DNA of 48,560 nt from Pseudonocardiales bacterium. GTDB taxonomy: Bacteria > Actinomycetota > Actinomycetes > Mycobacteriales > Pseudonocardiaceae. Shown piece after piece: positions 7,856 through 16,316 of the stretch (its first letter is position 1; each line of letters opens with the position of its first letter). Below the pieces are notes generated by a model. The model saw only the letters and a list, made by a program, of their open reading frames with translations. It was not told the origin of the DNA and searched no databases. The stretch spans positions 1 to 48,560 of the forward strand of contig JAHEXI010000026.1 in the NCBI GenBank assembly GCA_023252195.1. The letters are read 5' to 3'. Made by a program: the position numbers and the translations under genes.

Positions 7856-8713
7856 GTGACGAGCAGTGTTGCCGTGCTGGGGACCGGGATCATGGGCGCG
7901 GGGATGGCCCGCAGTCTGGTGAAGGCGGGACTGGACGTCACCGTCTGGAATCGCAGCGCGGACAAGGCCCGGCCGCTGGCCGATGACGGCGCCAAGGTCG
8001 TCGCGGACCCGACCGAGGCGGTGTCCGGGGCGGACGTCGTGGTCACGATGCTCTTCGACGTCGATGCGGTGGCCGAGGTCATGCAACGGGCGCTAGCCGG
8101 GACGCCAGAGCACGCGGTCTGGGCGCAGACCAGCACGGTCGGTCTCGCCGGCACCCAGCGTCTCGCCGAGCTCGCCGGCCGGTACGGCCGTGGCTACATC
8201 GACGCGCCGGTGCTTGGCACCAAGCAGCCAGCCGAGCAGGGGAAGCTGATCGTGCTCGCATCGGGACCACGCGAGCTGGCGCCTCGGGTGGAGCCGGTGT
8301 TCGAGGCGATCGGTAGTAAGACGGTCTGGGTCGGTGAGCGGGTCGGCGACGGGCATCGGCTCAAGCTCGCCCTGAACTCCTGGGTGTTGTCCATCACCGC
8401 CGCCACCGGGCAGGCCATCGCGCTGGCCCGCGACCTCGGCGTGGACCCACAGCTGTTCCTGGACACCATCGCCGGCGGCGGCACCGACAGCCCGTACGCC
8501 CAGCTGAAGGGCAAGACAATGCTCGCCGACGACTTTACGCCGGCATTCGGGTTGGCCGGCGCGGTCAAGGACGCCGAGCTCATCGTGGACGCGTTGCGGG
8601 AAGCCGGCGACGATCCGGCGCTGATGCAGGCGGTCCAGCACCTCATGTCGACCGCGGCCGCCGCCGGGCACGCGGACGAGGACATGGCCGCCGTGGTCTA
8701 CGCCTTCCGCTGA
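7856..8713 (+). CDS. NAD(P)-dependent beta-hydroxyacid dehydrogenase family protein
   Basis: A 285-residue member of the 6-phosphogluconate/3-hydroxyisobutyrate dehydrogenase superfamily. The N-terminal Rossmann motif is AVLGTGIMGAGMARSL with VTVWNRSADKA, where the Asn-Arg suits NADP(H). The substrate loop is DAPVLGTKQPAEQGKL, in the place of the family's DAPVSGG, and the catalytic Lys lies in HRLKLALNSW. Family members act on beta-hydroxyacids or on imines. The altered substrate loop makes hydroxyisobutyrate unlikely, so the substrate is unknown. It stands alone downstream of the sensor kinase, with GGAGGG upstream of the start. Confidence 0.85.
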   Translation: MTSSVAVLGTGIMGAGMARSLVKAGLDVTVWNRSADKARPLADDGAKVVADPTEAVSGADVVVTMLFDVDAVAEVMQRALAGTPEHAVWAQTSTVGLAGTQRLAELAGRYGRGYIDAPVLGTKQPAEQGKLIVLASGPRELAPRVEPVFEAIGSKTVWVGERVGDGHRLKLALNSWVLSITAATGQAIALARDLGVDPQLFLDTIAGGGTDSPYAQLKGKTMLADDFTPAFGLAGAVKDAELIVDALREAGDDPALMQAVQHLMSTAAAAGHADEDMAAVVYAFR

Positions 8714-8747
8714 CCGATCCGGCCGCGGCTGTGCCAGGCTCGACGAT

Positions 8748-9752
8748 GTGACCGATACTGCGCCGCGTTCCCGGGTCAGTTCCTGGCGCTATGCCCTGAG
8801 CACCACCAACCCGCCCGAGGGCCCGATCGACGCGGTGACCCGCTGGATCGTGGTGTCCCGCGCCGCCGTGCTGCCGATGACGCTGGTAGCTGGGTTGGTG
8901 GCGGGGCTGCTCGCCGCGCGAGCGCCCGGGGTCGACTGGCGCTGGCTGGTACTGGCCGTCATCGGGATCACGCTGGCTCACGTCGCTAACAACTTGATGA
9001 ACGACCTTTACGACACCAGCTCTGGTTCGGACACCGCAACCTACCCGAGGGCGCTGTATGCCCCGCACCCGATCTTGTCCGGGCTGGTCACCCGCCGGGC
9101 ATTGGTGATATCAGTGCTGGCCGTCAATGTTGCCGACCTGGTGATCCTGGCTGTACTCGCGGTGGCCCGGGGCTGGCCCGTGGTGGTGTTCGCGCTGGCC
9201 GGGTTCGTGCTGTCGGTGGCCTACACGGCTCCGCCGCTGCGGCTGAAGAAGCGCGGCCTGGGGGAGCCGGACGTGTTGCTGGTCTGGGGACCGCTGATGG
9301 TCGGGGGCACGTATTACGCGGCGGTCGGTTCGATAACCTGGCAGGTGTTGCTGGCGTCGCTGCCCTATGCGCTGCTGTGCACGTCGGTGCTGATGGGCAA
9401 GCACACCGACAAGATCCCCTACGACGAGCCACTGGGTATCCGCACGCTGCCGGTGATGCTCGGCGAGCGGCGGGCCCGGGTCGCGACGCTGGGTCTGATG
9501 GTCAGTTTCTACCTGCTCATCGTGATCTGCGTGCTCGTCGGTGCGCTGCCGTGGCCGGCATTGCTGGCGCTCGGTGGGCTCTACCGGCTGGTCACGGTGT
9601 GGTCGTGGTTCTGTCAGCCTCGACCTGAGCAGCCGCCGCGTCCGGTGCCGGTGTGGCCGCTGTGGTTCGCCGCGCTGGCGTTTGTGCACCTGCGAGTCGC
9701 CGGTCCACTGCTGGTCGTCGGCCTCGCCGTCGCCGCCATCGCCGGGCTCTGA
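8748..9752 (+). CDS. UbiA-family integral membrane prenyltransferase
   Basis: A 334-residue polytopic membrane enzyme. The first Asp-rich motif is NNLMNDLYDTSSGSD (NDxxDxxxD, binding the Mg-prenyl diphosphate). The second conserved loop is MGKHTDKIPYDEPLGIRTLP with VMLGERRAR. UbiA enzymes transfer polyprenyl chains to aromatic acceptors in quinone, heme or lipid synthesis. The acceptor is not identifiable here, since no menaquinone or heme genes adjoin. The last helix is followed 28 bases later by the DUF1015 gene, suggesting co-transcription. The GTG start at 8748 is the first in frame. Confidence 0.82.
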   Translation: MTDTAPRSRVSSWRYALSTTNPPEGPIDAVTRWIVVSRAAVLPMTLVAGLVAGLLAARAPGVDWRWLVLAVIGITLAHVANNLMNDLYDTSSGSDTATYPRALYAPHPILSGLVTRRALVISVLAVNVADLVILAVLAVARGWPVVVFALAGFVLSVAYTAPPLRLKKRGLGEPDVLLVWGPLMVGGTYYAAVGSITWQVLLASLPYALLCTSVLMGKHTDKIPYDEPLGIRTLPVMLGERRARVATLGLMVSFYLLIVICVLVGALPWPALLALGGLYRLVTVWSWFCQPRPEQPPRPVPVWPLWFAALAFVHLRVAGPLLVVGLAVAAIAGL

Positions 9753-9780
9753 CCAGGTCGACAAGCGGCGCGCGAGAGCG

Positions 9781-10962
9781 ATGACACGGTGGGTGCGGGC
9801 CATCGGGCGCGGCTGGGTGCTCACCGACCGCGTGCCGGGTCCTGACGTCGATGAGTTCGCCGACGCCAGCGAAGTGGTCGCCGCACTGGCGGGACCGCAC
9901 GGCGGCCGTGACACATTGCTGGCCGTTCAGCACCCGCATCGCACGTCCCAAGCGTTGGCGCAGGGACTGTCATTGGCCGATGCGTTGCCCGCCGCCCGTC
10001 AAGCCCTGGACCGGCTGCGGGCGAGCGCGTATCGCCCGGTAGCCGACGTGGTGGCGCCCTATCGGGTGGACGGTCCGGACGGAGTGGCGGTCGGCCTGTT
10101 ATGTCTGGTCGATTCGGCCGCGGTGGACGTGCACGGCAGGTCCTGGGTACGACACAGCGAGGAGATCTACCCGCAGGTAGTGATCGAACGCGCCGCGGTA
10201 CTCGCCGGCCTCGGCTGCGCCACCAGCGCAGCGATGCTCGTGCCTGTCATCAACGGTGAGCAGTTGACCGCCGCCGTGCTGGACACCATCGATGGCCTGG
10301 GGGCGCCGGTGGTGTCGACCATCGATTCCGACGGTCGGACGCACAGATTGTGGCTGTTGGGTCCCGGAGCCGGCCAGGACGCGGTGCTCGCCACCGTGGC
10401 CGGCAGTCCGCTCCTCGTCGCTGATGGAAATCATCGGGTGGCTGCCGCGGCGGCCGGCGATCGGTCCAGCCTGCTCGCGTTGGTGACCGGCGGCCCGGCG
10501 CTGCGGATCGGCGCGATCCACCGGGCGCTGGTCAGTACTGGACTGACCTCCGGTGATCTGGCTGACGCCTGGTCGCGGGCTGGGGTGGCGGTGCGGCAAG
10601 GCAGGCAGCTCGATCCACCGGGGTGCCCTGGCAGGGTGGTGGCCCGCGCATCCGGCGCCGATCTGCTCGTCACATTGCCAGGACCCGAACCAGGCGAACC
10701 GCTTCCTAGGATTGACCATGGGCTGGTCGAGCGGTTACTCATCGCCGACGCGCTGGGTATCGACCCGGCCGGACCCCACGTGCGGGCCCTCCCAGCGGGG
10801 CATCCCGCGGGCCCGCAGGTCGACGCCGTGTTGCAGCTGGCCCCGGTGCCGTTCGCGGACGTGCTAGCGGTGCACCAGCAAGGCCGACGGATGCCACGCA
10901 AGAGCACCTATTTCACCCCGAAGCCCCGCAGTGGTCTGCTGTTGGCCGACCTCACCGAGTGA
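9781..10962 (+). CDS. DUF1015 family protein
   Basis: A 393-residue cytoplasmic protein. DGNHRVAAAAAG and the C-terminal RRMPRKSTYFTPKPRSGLLL signature are hallmarks of DUF1015, a family of uncertain biochemical role in bacteria. The frame is open further upstream, but that part overlaps the prenyltransferase gene in another phase, so the ATG at 9781 is chosen. The final 11 bases overlap the convergent metallophosphoesterase gene. Confidence 0.85.
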   Translation: MTRWVRAIGRGWVLTDRVPGPDVDEFADASEVVAALAGPHGGRDTLLAVQHPHRTSQALAQGLSLADALPAARQALDRLRASAYRPVADVVAPYRVDGPDGVAVGLLCLVDSAAVDVHGRSWVRHSEEIYPQVVIERAAVLAGLGCATSAAMLVPVINGEQLTAAVLDTIDGLGAPVVSTIDSDGRTHRLWLLGPGAGQDAVLATVAGSPLLVADGNHRVAAAAAGDRSSLLALVTGGPALRIGAIHRALVSTGLTSGDLADAWSRAGVAVRQGRQLDPPGCPGRVVARASGADLLVTLPGPEPGEPLPRIDHGLVERLLIADALGIDPAGPHVRALPAGHPAGPQVDAVLQLAPVPFADVLAVHQQGRRMPRKSTYFTPKPRSGLLLADLTE

Positions 10963-11458
10963 CCACTGACGGCCGGTGCAACTGCACCCGGCCGAGTTGC
11001 CCGCCGATGATCTCGGCGGTTATCCAGCTGCACGTCGGCTGGCGGCGCCGATCGGTCGGGGAACCAGGGTTCAGCAACCGCAGGCCGGTGGGAGCTACCG
11101 TGTCCCACGGGATGTGACTATGCCCGAAGACCACCACGTCGGCATCGGGGAAACGGGCGGCGCACCGCTGCTCCCGGCCGTGCGCCGATCCAGTCTCATG
11201 AACGACGACCAGCCGTACCCCGATCAGTTCGACGGTTGCCACCTCCGGCAATCGTGCGCATAAAGCCGGCCCGTCGTTGTTACCGACCACCCCGATCAAC
11301 CGGTCGGATCGAGCCAGCAACGCATCTAGGAGCTCTACACACACCCAGTCGCCGGCGTGCACCACGACGTCCGCCTCATCGACGGCCCGCCACAGCTGCT
11401 CGGGCAAATCCCGGGCCCGCTGCGGGACGTGCGTATCGGCCATCAGCAGTAGCTTCAC
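10952..11458 (-). CDS. Calcineurin-like metallophosphoesterase (YfcE/MJ0936 type)
   Basis: A 168-residue cytoplasmic phosphodiesterase. Metal-binding motifs run in order: LLMADTHVPQR (D-x-H), VVHAGDW (GD), GVVGNND (GNxD, with Asp in place of the usual His), VVVHETGSAHG (in place of GH) and VVFGHSHIP (GHSH). Such small enzymes hydrolyse phosphodiesters with Mn or Ni. The GTG at 11458 places the first strand, VKLLLMADTH, at the N terminus as in the family, and the longer upstream frame is rejected. The 3' end overlaps the DUF1015 gene by 11 bases. The natural substrate is unknown. Confidence 0.87.
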   Translation of the reverse strand: MKLLLMADTHVPQRARDLPEQLWRAVDEADVVVHAGDWVCVELLDALLARSDRLIGVVGNNDGPALCARLPEVATVELIGVRLVVVHETGSAHGREQRCAARFPDADVVVFGHSHIPWDTVAPTGLRLLNPGSPTDRRRQPTCSWITAEIIGGQLGRVQLHRPSVVTR

Positions 11459-12042
11459 GCGTCCATCGTGCCGGGCCGGCTCCCGGTTACCGAAATACGG
11501 TACGGGTGCGGCCGCTAGGTACTCCGATGGTGGCACGTTCGCGATGAAGGTGTCCGCCGCGGTGGCAGCGCTGCGTTATTGTTGGTAACCGCTGTGTAAT
11601 CGGATCTCTCAGACGCTAGGTAGTCATCGCCGTTGATTCCACGTAGCGCACTACCGGCTTCTTCTCAACGAGAGCACGCGGAAGCTTCCGTCAGCCAGAG
11701 CGGGCTCGCCGGAAACGCTGTGCGCGGCGTGCCGCGGCGGCGTCGGACTACCTAGGCTCGTCCTCGCCATGCGCGCTGACCAGCACCATTGCGGCTCAAA
11801 TGGGGACAGGGCAATGCCAGGCGGTAGGTACTGATTTTGCCGGGGCCTCGGTAGTGGTTCGGCGCTGACAAAGTAGTGAAAAAACGACGTCACAGCTAAG
11901 TGGTGCGATGCGCAAGATTAGGTGCGAATGCATATTGTCAGTCGCTCTACTCACCACCATGGTGATATTAGCCGAATCGGCAATGAGTTCGGCGAGGTGT
12001 TCTGTTCGGGGCCCACTGAGGTCACTCTCTAGGAGGATTTGT
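11459..12042. other. No gene recognised; leader region of the Gly-rich peptide gene
   Basis: About 580 bases with only short, unsupported frames. The right part (about 11820-12030) is somewhat AT-richer and ends in a strong ribosome binding site (AGGAGG at 12031-12036) for the gene at 12043, so its promoter should lie here. No conserved RNA structure was seen. Confidence 0.5.
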
Positions 12043-12297
12043 ATGTCTGACGCATTGAGCTTTGTTGAGATCGACGGACAGCACGTGGAGCTGCTCCCTG
12101 CGCGTACCGTGATGTCCATGTTCAGCGCGCATGGGTGCGAGGCCGGCGACGGCGGCACCGGCGGCAACGGTGGCAACGCCCAGGGTGGCCTGGGCATCAA
12201 CCTGCTGAGCGGCATTGGCATCCTGGGCACTGGTATCGCCAGCGCGGGTGACGCCACTGGCGGCAACGGTGGCAGCGCTGACGGCGGCAGCTGCTGA
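12043..12297 (+). CDS. Small glycine-rich protein with a conserved-looking leader; candidate peptide precursor
   Basis: 84 residues. The N-terminal third is ordinary and acidic (MSDALSFVEIDGQHVELLPA then RTVMSMFSAHG). The rest is built of Gly/Asn/Ala modules (GGTGGNGGNAQGG, a hydrophobic core LGINLLSGIGILGTGIASAG, then GGNGGSADGGSC) ending in Cys. A leader followed by a low-complexity Gly-rich core with a hydrophobic centre is reminiscent of bacteriocin or RiPP precursors or of Gly-rich surface proteins, but no modifying enzyme lies nearby. AGGAGG sits six bases before the ATG, and a perfect palindrome and strong terminator follow. It is therefore a monocistronic, well-expressed unit of unknown role. 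Confidence 0.75.
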   Translation: MSDALSFVEIDGQHVELLPARTVMSMFSAHGCEAGDGGTGGNGGNAQGGLGINLLSGIGILGTGIASAGDATGGNGGSADGGSC

Positions 12298-12329
12298 ATC
12301 AACTCAGCTGAGTTGAGCTAGTGAGCACG

Positions 12330-12361
12330 GGCGGTGCCGTCGGCTAGGGGACGGCACCGCC
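12330..12361 (+). terminator. Strong hairpin terminator after the Gly-rich peptide gene
   Basis: GGCGGTGCCGTC (12330-12341) pairs perfectly with GACGGCACCGCC (12350-12361) around an 8-base loop. There is no U tract, as is common in actinobacteria. A separate perfect 16-base palindrome, CAACTCAG/CTGAGTTG, sits at 12300-12315 directly after the stop codon. Confidence 0.75.
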
Positions 12362-12674
12362 GAGAGCTGGCGGCAGCGCTCAGGCGGTACTGGGGCAGGC
12401 GACTACTCCTCCAGTCGCGCTGTGCCGCCACGTGATCGCGTGATCGCGTGCAAAGCCGTCGGCAATGGAGGGGTGGCCCCCTCGCAGCCACCCTTCCAAC
12501 TAATTCTCTACATGATCAGGTCAGCCCGAAGTGTCCACTTCCCGTACAGTCGAGAGGTACCCAGGTGGCAACCGGGTCCTCAAGAAGGCTGCAGTTTTAC
12601 CTCCTGCATCTCGCGCTGAGTGAGGTTGCGACCAGAGATCTCGGCGTCGCCGAGACAGGGTCGAGGAGGTGAGG
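12362..12674. other. Upstream region of the sigma factor gene; no gene seen
   Basis: About 310 bases without a supported reading frame. It should contain the promoter of the sigma factor gene. Nothing else is recognisable. Confidence 0.5.
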
Positions 12675-13739
12675 ATGTTGCGCGTCGCCGCCGCATCCCG
12701 CGAAGGCAGCCGAGGGACCAAGGCGCCCGGGAATGTGCCGGAGGTGCCGGTCGGAGATTTCGTCTGGGACGAGGAGGAGTCCGGGGCGCTGCGCCAAGCC
12801 CGCAAGGACGCCGAGCTCACCACCTCGGTCGACCCGGTGCGGGCGTATCTCAAGCAGATCGGCAAGGTGGCGCTGCTCAACGCTGAGCAGGAGGTGGGGC
12901 TTGCCACCCAGATCGAGGCCGGACTTTACGCCGGCGAGCGGATACGTCGGGCCGAGGACGTCACCGAACGGCTCACCCCGCAGCTGCGCCGGGATCTGCG
13001 CTGGATCATGCGCGACGGTGAGCGCGCGAAGGACCACCTGCTGGCAGCCAACCTACGGTTGGTCGTGTCGCTGGCCAAGCGCTATACCGGCCGGGGCATG
13101 CCATTCCTGGATCTGATTCAGGAGGGCAACGTGGGCTTGATCCGTGCGGTGGTGAAGTTCGACTACACCAAGGGTTACAAGTTCTCCACCTACGCCACGT
13201 GGTGGATCCGGCAGGCGATTAGCCGGGCGATGGCCGACCAGGTCCGCGTCATCCGAATTCCGGTGCACATGGTCGAAGTGATCAACACATTGGGCCGGCT
13301 GAGACGCGAGCTGCTCCTGGGGCTGGGTCGCGAGCCCACTTCAGAGGAGTTGGCCAAGGAGATGGACACCACCCCAGAGAGGGTGTTGGAGCTCCAGGGG
13401 TACGCCCGGGAACCCATCTCGCTGGACCAGACCATCGGAGAGCAGGGTGAGTCTCGGCTCGGTGAATTCATCGAGGACTCCGAAGCCGTGGTCGCGGTGG
13501 ACGCGGTGTCGTTCATGCTGCTTCAGGACGACCTTCGCTCGGTGCTGGCCACGCTGTCCGAGCGGGAAGCTGGCATCATCCGGCTGCGCTTCGGCCTCGA
13601 CGGCCAGCCGCGCACCCTGGAGCAGATCGGCCACGTCTATGGGGTTACCCGGGAACGGATCCGGCAGATCGAGTACACGGCGATGTCCAAGCTGCGCCAC
13701 CCCTCGCGTTCTCAGGGACTGCGCGAGTACCTGGACTAA
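12675..13739 (+). CDS. Group 2 RNA polymerase sigma factor (sigma-70 family, SigB/HrdB-like)
   Basis: A 354-residue sigma factor. Region 1.2 is [20 protein letters not shown]. Region 2 has [38 protein letters not shown] and [20 protein letters not shown]. Region 3 is about [20 protein letters not shown]. Region 4 has the helix-turn-helix [20 protein letters not shown] with [11 protein letters not shown]. The sequence resembles primary-like group 2 factors that recognise housekeeping-type promoters under stress or stationary phase, and no long region 1.1 is present. AGGAGG lies five bases before the ATG at 12675, so the GTG at 12669 (inside that site) is rejected. No anti-sigma gene adjoins. 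Confidence 0.92.
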   Translation: MLRVAAASREGSRGTKAPGNVPEVPVGDFVWDEEESGALRQARKDAELTTSVDPVRAYLKQIGKVALLNAEQEVGLATQIEAGLYAGERIRRAEDVTERLTPQLRRDLRWIMRDGERAKDHLLAANLRLVVSLAKRYTGRGMPFLDLIQEGNVGLIRAVVKFDYTKGYKFSTYATWWIRQAISRAMADQVRVIRIPVHMVEVINTLGRLRRELLLGLGREPTSEELAKEMDTTPERVLELQGYAREPISLDQTIGEQGESRLGEFIEDSEAVVAVDAVSFMLLQDDLRSVLATLSEREAGIIRLRFGLDGQPRTLEQIGHVYGVTRERIRQIEYTAMSKLRHPSRSQGLREYLD

Positions 13740-13877
13740 CAGCGGAACGCCGGCGGGCTGGTCTTCTTCCGCGATCCTGCCCGCCCGAGAACCGACCAGC
13801 GCCTGCCATCACGGCAGGCGGATCATCGGCCAAGGGCTGGTCCGGCGCCCCGCGAAGTACCTGCTCGCGAAGCACAT

Positions 13878-14178
13878 GGTGGATGTTGGCGGACTACCTG
13901 ACCGGTTCCGCCCGCGCCCAGACCGTGCGAGCCCATTCGTTCTCGGTCCTGCGGAGCCGGACGAGGGGGAGGCTTCCACCTCCTTCAAAATTCGGGTCGA
14001 CGACACAGCAGGCTCGCTCAGTGTATTTGAATTCACGCCCGCGGCTGGCGTCCGATGAGTCTTTCTATGTGCTTTCTGGTGAGCTGGAGTTGCAAATCGG
14101 TGACGAGCGATCATTGTGTCACCGGGTGGCTTCGCATGGGTGCCTCGAGGGACCCCACAGACGTTCTTCAATGGCTTG
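13878..14178 (+). pseudogene. Cupin-domain protein remnant (two frameshifts)
   Basis: Successive frames give SPFVLGPAEPDEGEASTSFK and IRVDDTAGSLSVFEFTPAAG, then DESFYVLSGELELQIGDE, then SPGGFAWVPRGTPQTFFN. Together these make the beta strands of a small cupin, with G(x)5HxH(x)3-4E(x)6G-like spacing only partly preserved. Frame changes occur near 14050 and 14110. It is a decayed gene in the debris field between the sigma factor and the integrated element. Confidence 0.65.
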
Positions 14179-14299
14179 CGGCGAGTGCTCAAAACGCCCC
14201 TCCGCACCATCGCCAAGCTACTCCGGCCGGCCATCGCAGACCGATGTGGATGGCACCAGACTGTGCCCGCGACAGGTCCGGTCGGAGCGCGCGCAATAA

Positions 14300-14641
14300 T
14301 GACGTTACCGGGGCGAAGCCGAGGGCTTTGCCGCCATGATCCCCGCCGACTCACCCTGGCGGAACGCCATCACGCCCGATTTTGTGACCACTATCGCGTT
14401 CAATCGCCGACTGTCGCGAGCCCACCGGATCACCTGTCCGTTGTGGGTGGGCCTGGGAGAACGCGACATCACCGTGCACAGTCGCTCGGTGGAGGGGCTA
14501 GCGCGCCGCGCGCCGCACGGTGTGCTTCAGCGCTACCCTTACGATCATTGCGAACCCTTCCAAGGCCAAGCGTCCGAACTGATCATCAAAGACCAACTCG
14601 ACTTTCGCGCCCAGGCTGACCTGATCCCTCTTTGTGGGTGA
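14300..14641 (+). pseudogene. Alpha/beta hydrolase, C-terminal remnant
   Basis: About 100 codons read MIPADSPWRNAITPDFV, TCPLWVGLGERDITVH, SVEGLARRAPHGVLQRYPYD and HCEPFQGQASELIIKDQLDF. This matches the last third of an alpha/beta hydrolase, with the acid-residue loop (GERD) and the catalytic-His region (YDHCEPF). The nucleophile elbow and the N-terminal two thirds are missing, so it is non-functional. Confidence 0.65.
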
Positions 14642-14959
14642 CCGGCCCCAGCCCGCAATCCTACTCACGGCCTTTGTTCCGTAGTCACAGGCAGCACCCC
14701 GCAACTACCTGCAATTCGTCCATGGTCGGGCCTCATCGTGGGATTCGGGTCCGAGGATGTCCATGGTCGTCCGTAGCCGTTGAGCAAGTGGCGCAGATGG
14801 CCGGTGAGGCACGTGACCGCAGCGGACCGTGCCTCGTGCGGTCATCTAGTCGGTGGTCGTGGGCACCGTGCTGTATCTGGGGCTGGAGGTCGCCTTCACC
14901 GGCGCCCTCAACCCAGGCAATCTCGTGCACGGCTGGGCCAACCCAGTGGCCAAGGGCGC

Positions 14960-15052
14960 ATGACATAGGACGTCCACATGTCGCGACAGACGACGGGAGT
15001 CGCTGCGGCGGCTGCGCTGGACCGGCTCGGGCCGAACGAAAGCGCGGGGTAA
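14960..15052 (+). pseudogene. 3' end of an older tyrosine integrase gene (scar of a previous element)
   Basis: Codons from 14960 read MT*DVHMSRQTTGVAAAAALD and RLGPNESAG before a TAA. The C terminus of the complete integrase at 27100-28239 reads MTQDVYMSRGTNGVAAAAAL then DRLAPPQ. About 30 codons are therefore clearly homologous, including the catalytic Tyr region, here Y to H and with a CAG to TAG nonsense change. The homology continues downstream (GGGTAAA..GGGTCGATCTT) up to attL. This is what remains of an integrase from an earlier element that used the same tRNA-Arg site. The segment 14642-14959 is probably also debris from that element, as one frame reads VGTVLYLGLEVAFTGALNPG, unassigned. 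Confidence 0.85.
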
Positions 15053-15091
15053 ACGTGGGGTCGATCTTGAACGGCGCTTGCCGCAAGTTCT

Positions 15092-15144
15092 TGACCTGCG
15101 GTGTTGCGCCCCCGGCAGGACTCGAACCTGCGGCCTAGCGATTA
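15092..15144. repeat. attL: 53-bp direct repeat of the tRNA-Arg 3' half
   Basis: Identical to 28288-28340 except C at 15121 against T at 28317. It covers the tRNA 3' end, T arm, variable loop and the 3' side of the anticodon stem, and identity stops inside the anticodon loop. This marks the element's distal junction. Recombination happened inside this segment. Confidence 0.92.
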
Positions 15145-15251
15145 CCAGAACCCGCTACCGGACAGTGCCGATTGTGACCGAACAGTTCGTCTGGCCAGCG
15201 CAGACACTTCTCAACAGTACGTACTGGTATCGGACGTTGACGGTTGTTTCA

Positions 15252-15267
15252 GGTAGGTAAAGGGTGG
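15252..15267. promoter_or_regulatory. Candidate integrase arm-type site, left end
   Basis: GGTAGGTAAAGGGTGG lies about 107 bases inside attL. A 15/16 match lies at 28240-28255, 32 bases inside attR, in the same orientation. A third, weaker relative (GGGGTAAACGTGGGG, 15046-15060) sits outside attL with the old integrase scar. Such short repeats flanking the core are expected arm-binding sites of tyrosine integrases. The role is inferred from position. Confidence 0.5.
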
Positions 15268-15289
15268 AGATGATCACGGGCTGGTTCCT

Positions 15290-15745
15290 CCTTGCCGCAG
15301 GACAGAGGGCGCCGGAGCGGGTATCCCGTCGCGTCGGCGGGCTCGTCCTGAAGCAGGCCAGGCGCAGGCGTCGAGGTGGAGCACCCGACGGCTGAACGAC
15401 CTCGACGCCTGCGCCTGGCCTGCTACACCTTCGGCGCCGACGCGACGGGATGCACGCGCCACTCTGGTGCCACCACTCTCACGGCCAGCAGAGGGACCAT
15501 CCCGGAGCGAGGCCCGCCGGAGGCACTGGGGTTGTTGATCTTAAATCGGTTGCGCTCTTCGGTGTGAACGCGGATTGGCCGTGCGTCCGCGTACCTGGGA
15601 GTGTCGTCGCGTGCCGCTGAAGTGCGGCGACGTGCCGGTGTGTATCGGCCCGTGCGTACTGGTTGCGACACTTCCGCTGACGGCTCGCTGACGGTGATCA
15701 TGTTAAGCGCCAGTCTGGAAGGCTGCGTCCTCGCTTTGACTCCCG
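15290..15745. repeat. Dispersed structured repeat, copy 1 (long hairpin form)
   Basis: It shares several blocks with the copy at 44.2-44.7 kb. An outer inverted repeat GCGGGTATCCCGTC (15317-15330) faces a diverged partner at 15444-15457. Inside it is a perfect 25-bp stem (15353-15377 with 15399-15423) and a 21-base loop, GGAGCAC...CTGAACG. Downstream, conserved patches run from TTGTTGATCTTAAATCGGTT to GCTGACGGTGATCA at about 15700. The inner stem sequence differs from that of copy 3 while pairing is kept and the loop ends are conserved. A minus-strand frame begins MITVSEPSAE here and MIIVSESSAE in copy 3, but a structural rather than coding role looks more likely. Confidence 0.75.
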
Positions 15746-15755
15746 AGATGCTGCG

Positions 15756-16316
15756 TTGCTCGCGGTGGCGGGCCACCTACGTCGGTTGATCCCGAACACC
15801 CTGGTATTCGGCCGCGACCAGTGTCGCCACCCACGGTCCACGGTCGGTTTCGATCGACCACCGCCTGCCCCGCGCCATCGGGATCGTCCGAGCCGGCGAG
15901 CTCCCCGACCAGCGCGTGGAATCAGACAACCCCGGTGACTCCCTCCGGCAACCGGGTCTGGCCAGCTATCACCCCGTCGGACTCAGCATTCACCGCGTCG
16001 ATGGCGTTGGAGGGTTGCAAGATTACTGGCCCGCTCGAAGACGGCGATCACGTCATCCAGCTCGTGAGCTACGGCGAAGCCTATGGCAGCCGTCGTGGCG
16101 CGGTGTCCCACAAATCCCGTACCGACGATCACGGCTAGCCTGCCTCACATGAGGCGTCGATTTCGGAGTCTCCTCGTCATCGGAGCTGCTGCTGCCGCGG
16201 TCGTAGGAACGGTTCAGCTTCGCCGCGAACGGCGCTCGACTGAGCGGGCCAGCTGCGGAGGGAGTGCAGTCCGCGGAGCAACGCAGCCCGCGACGGTGCT
16301 GAGGAGGCCCGAAGGA
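15756..16316 (+). other. Decayed sequence, no intact gene
   Basis: Short frames contain suggestive but unassignable pieces (GLASYHPVGLSIHRVDGV; ALEGCKITGPLEDGDHVIQL). The second loosely recalls the end of a flavin-reductase-like domain, and the evidence is too thin to name it. From 16149 a short frame reads MRRRFRSLLVIGAAAAAVVG, a possible truncated membrane-anchor gene, that runs in phase into the next gene without a stop. Confidence 0.35.

Noticed and set aside
14018-14434. Intact protein from frames in the 13.8-14.6 kb region
   Set aside because: The homologous pieces need several frame changes and lack domain halves, so these are remnants rather than functional genes.
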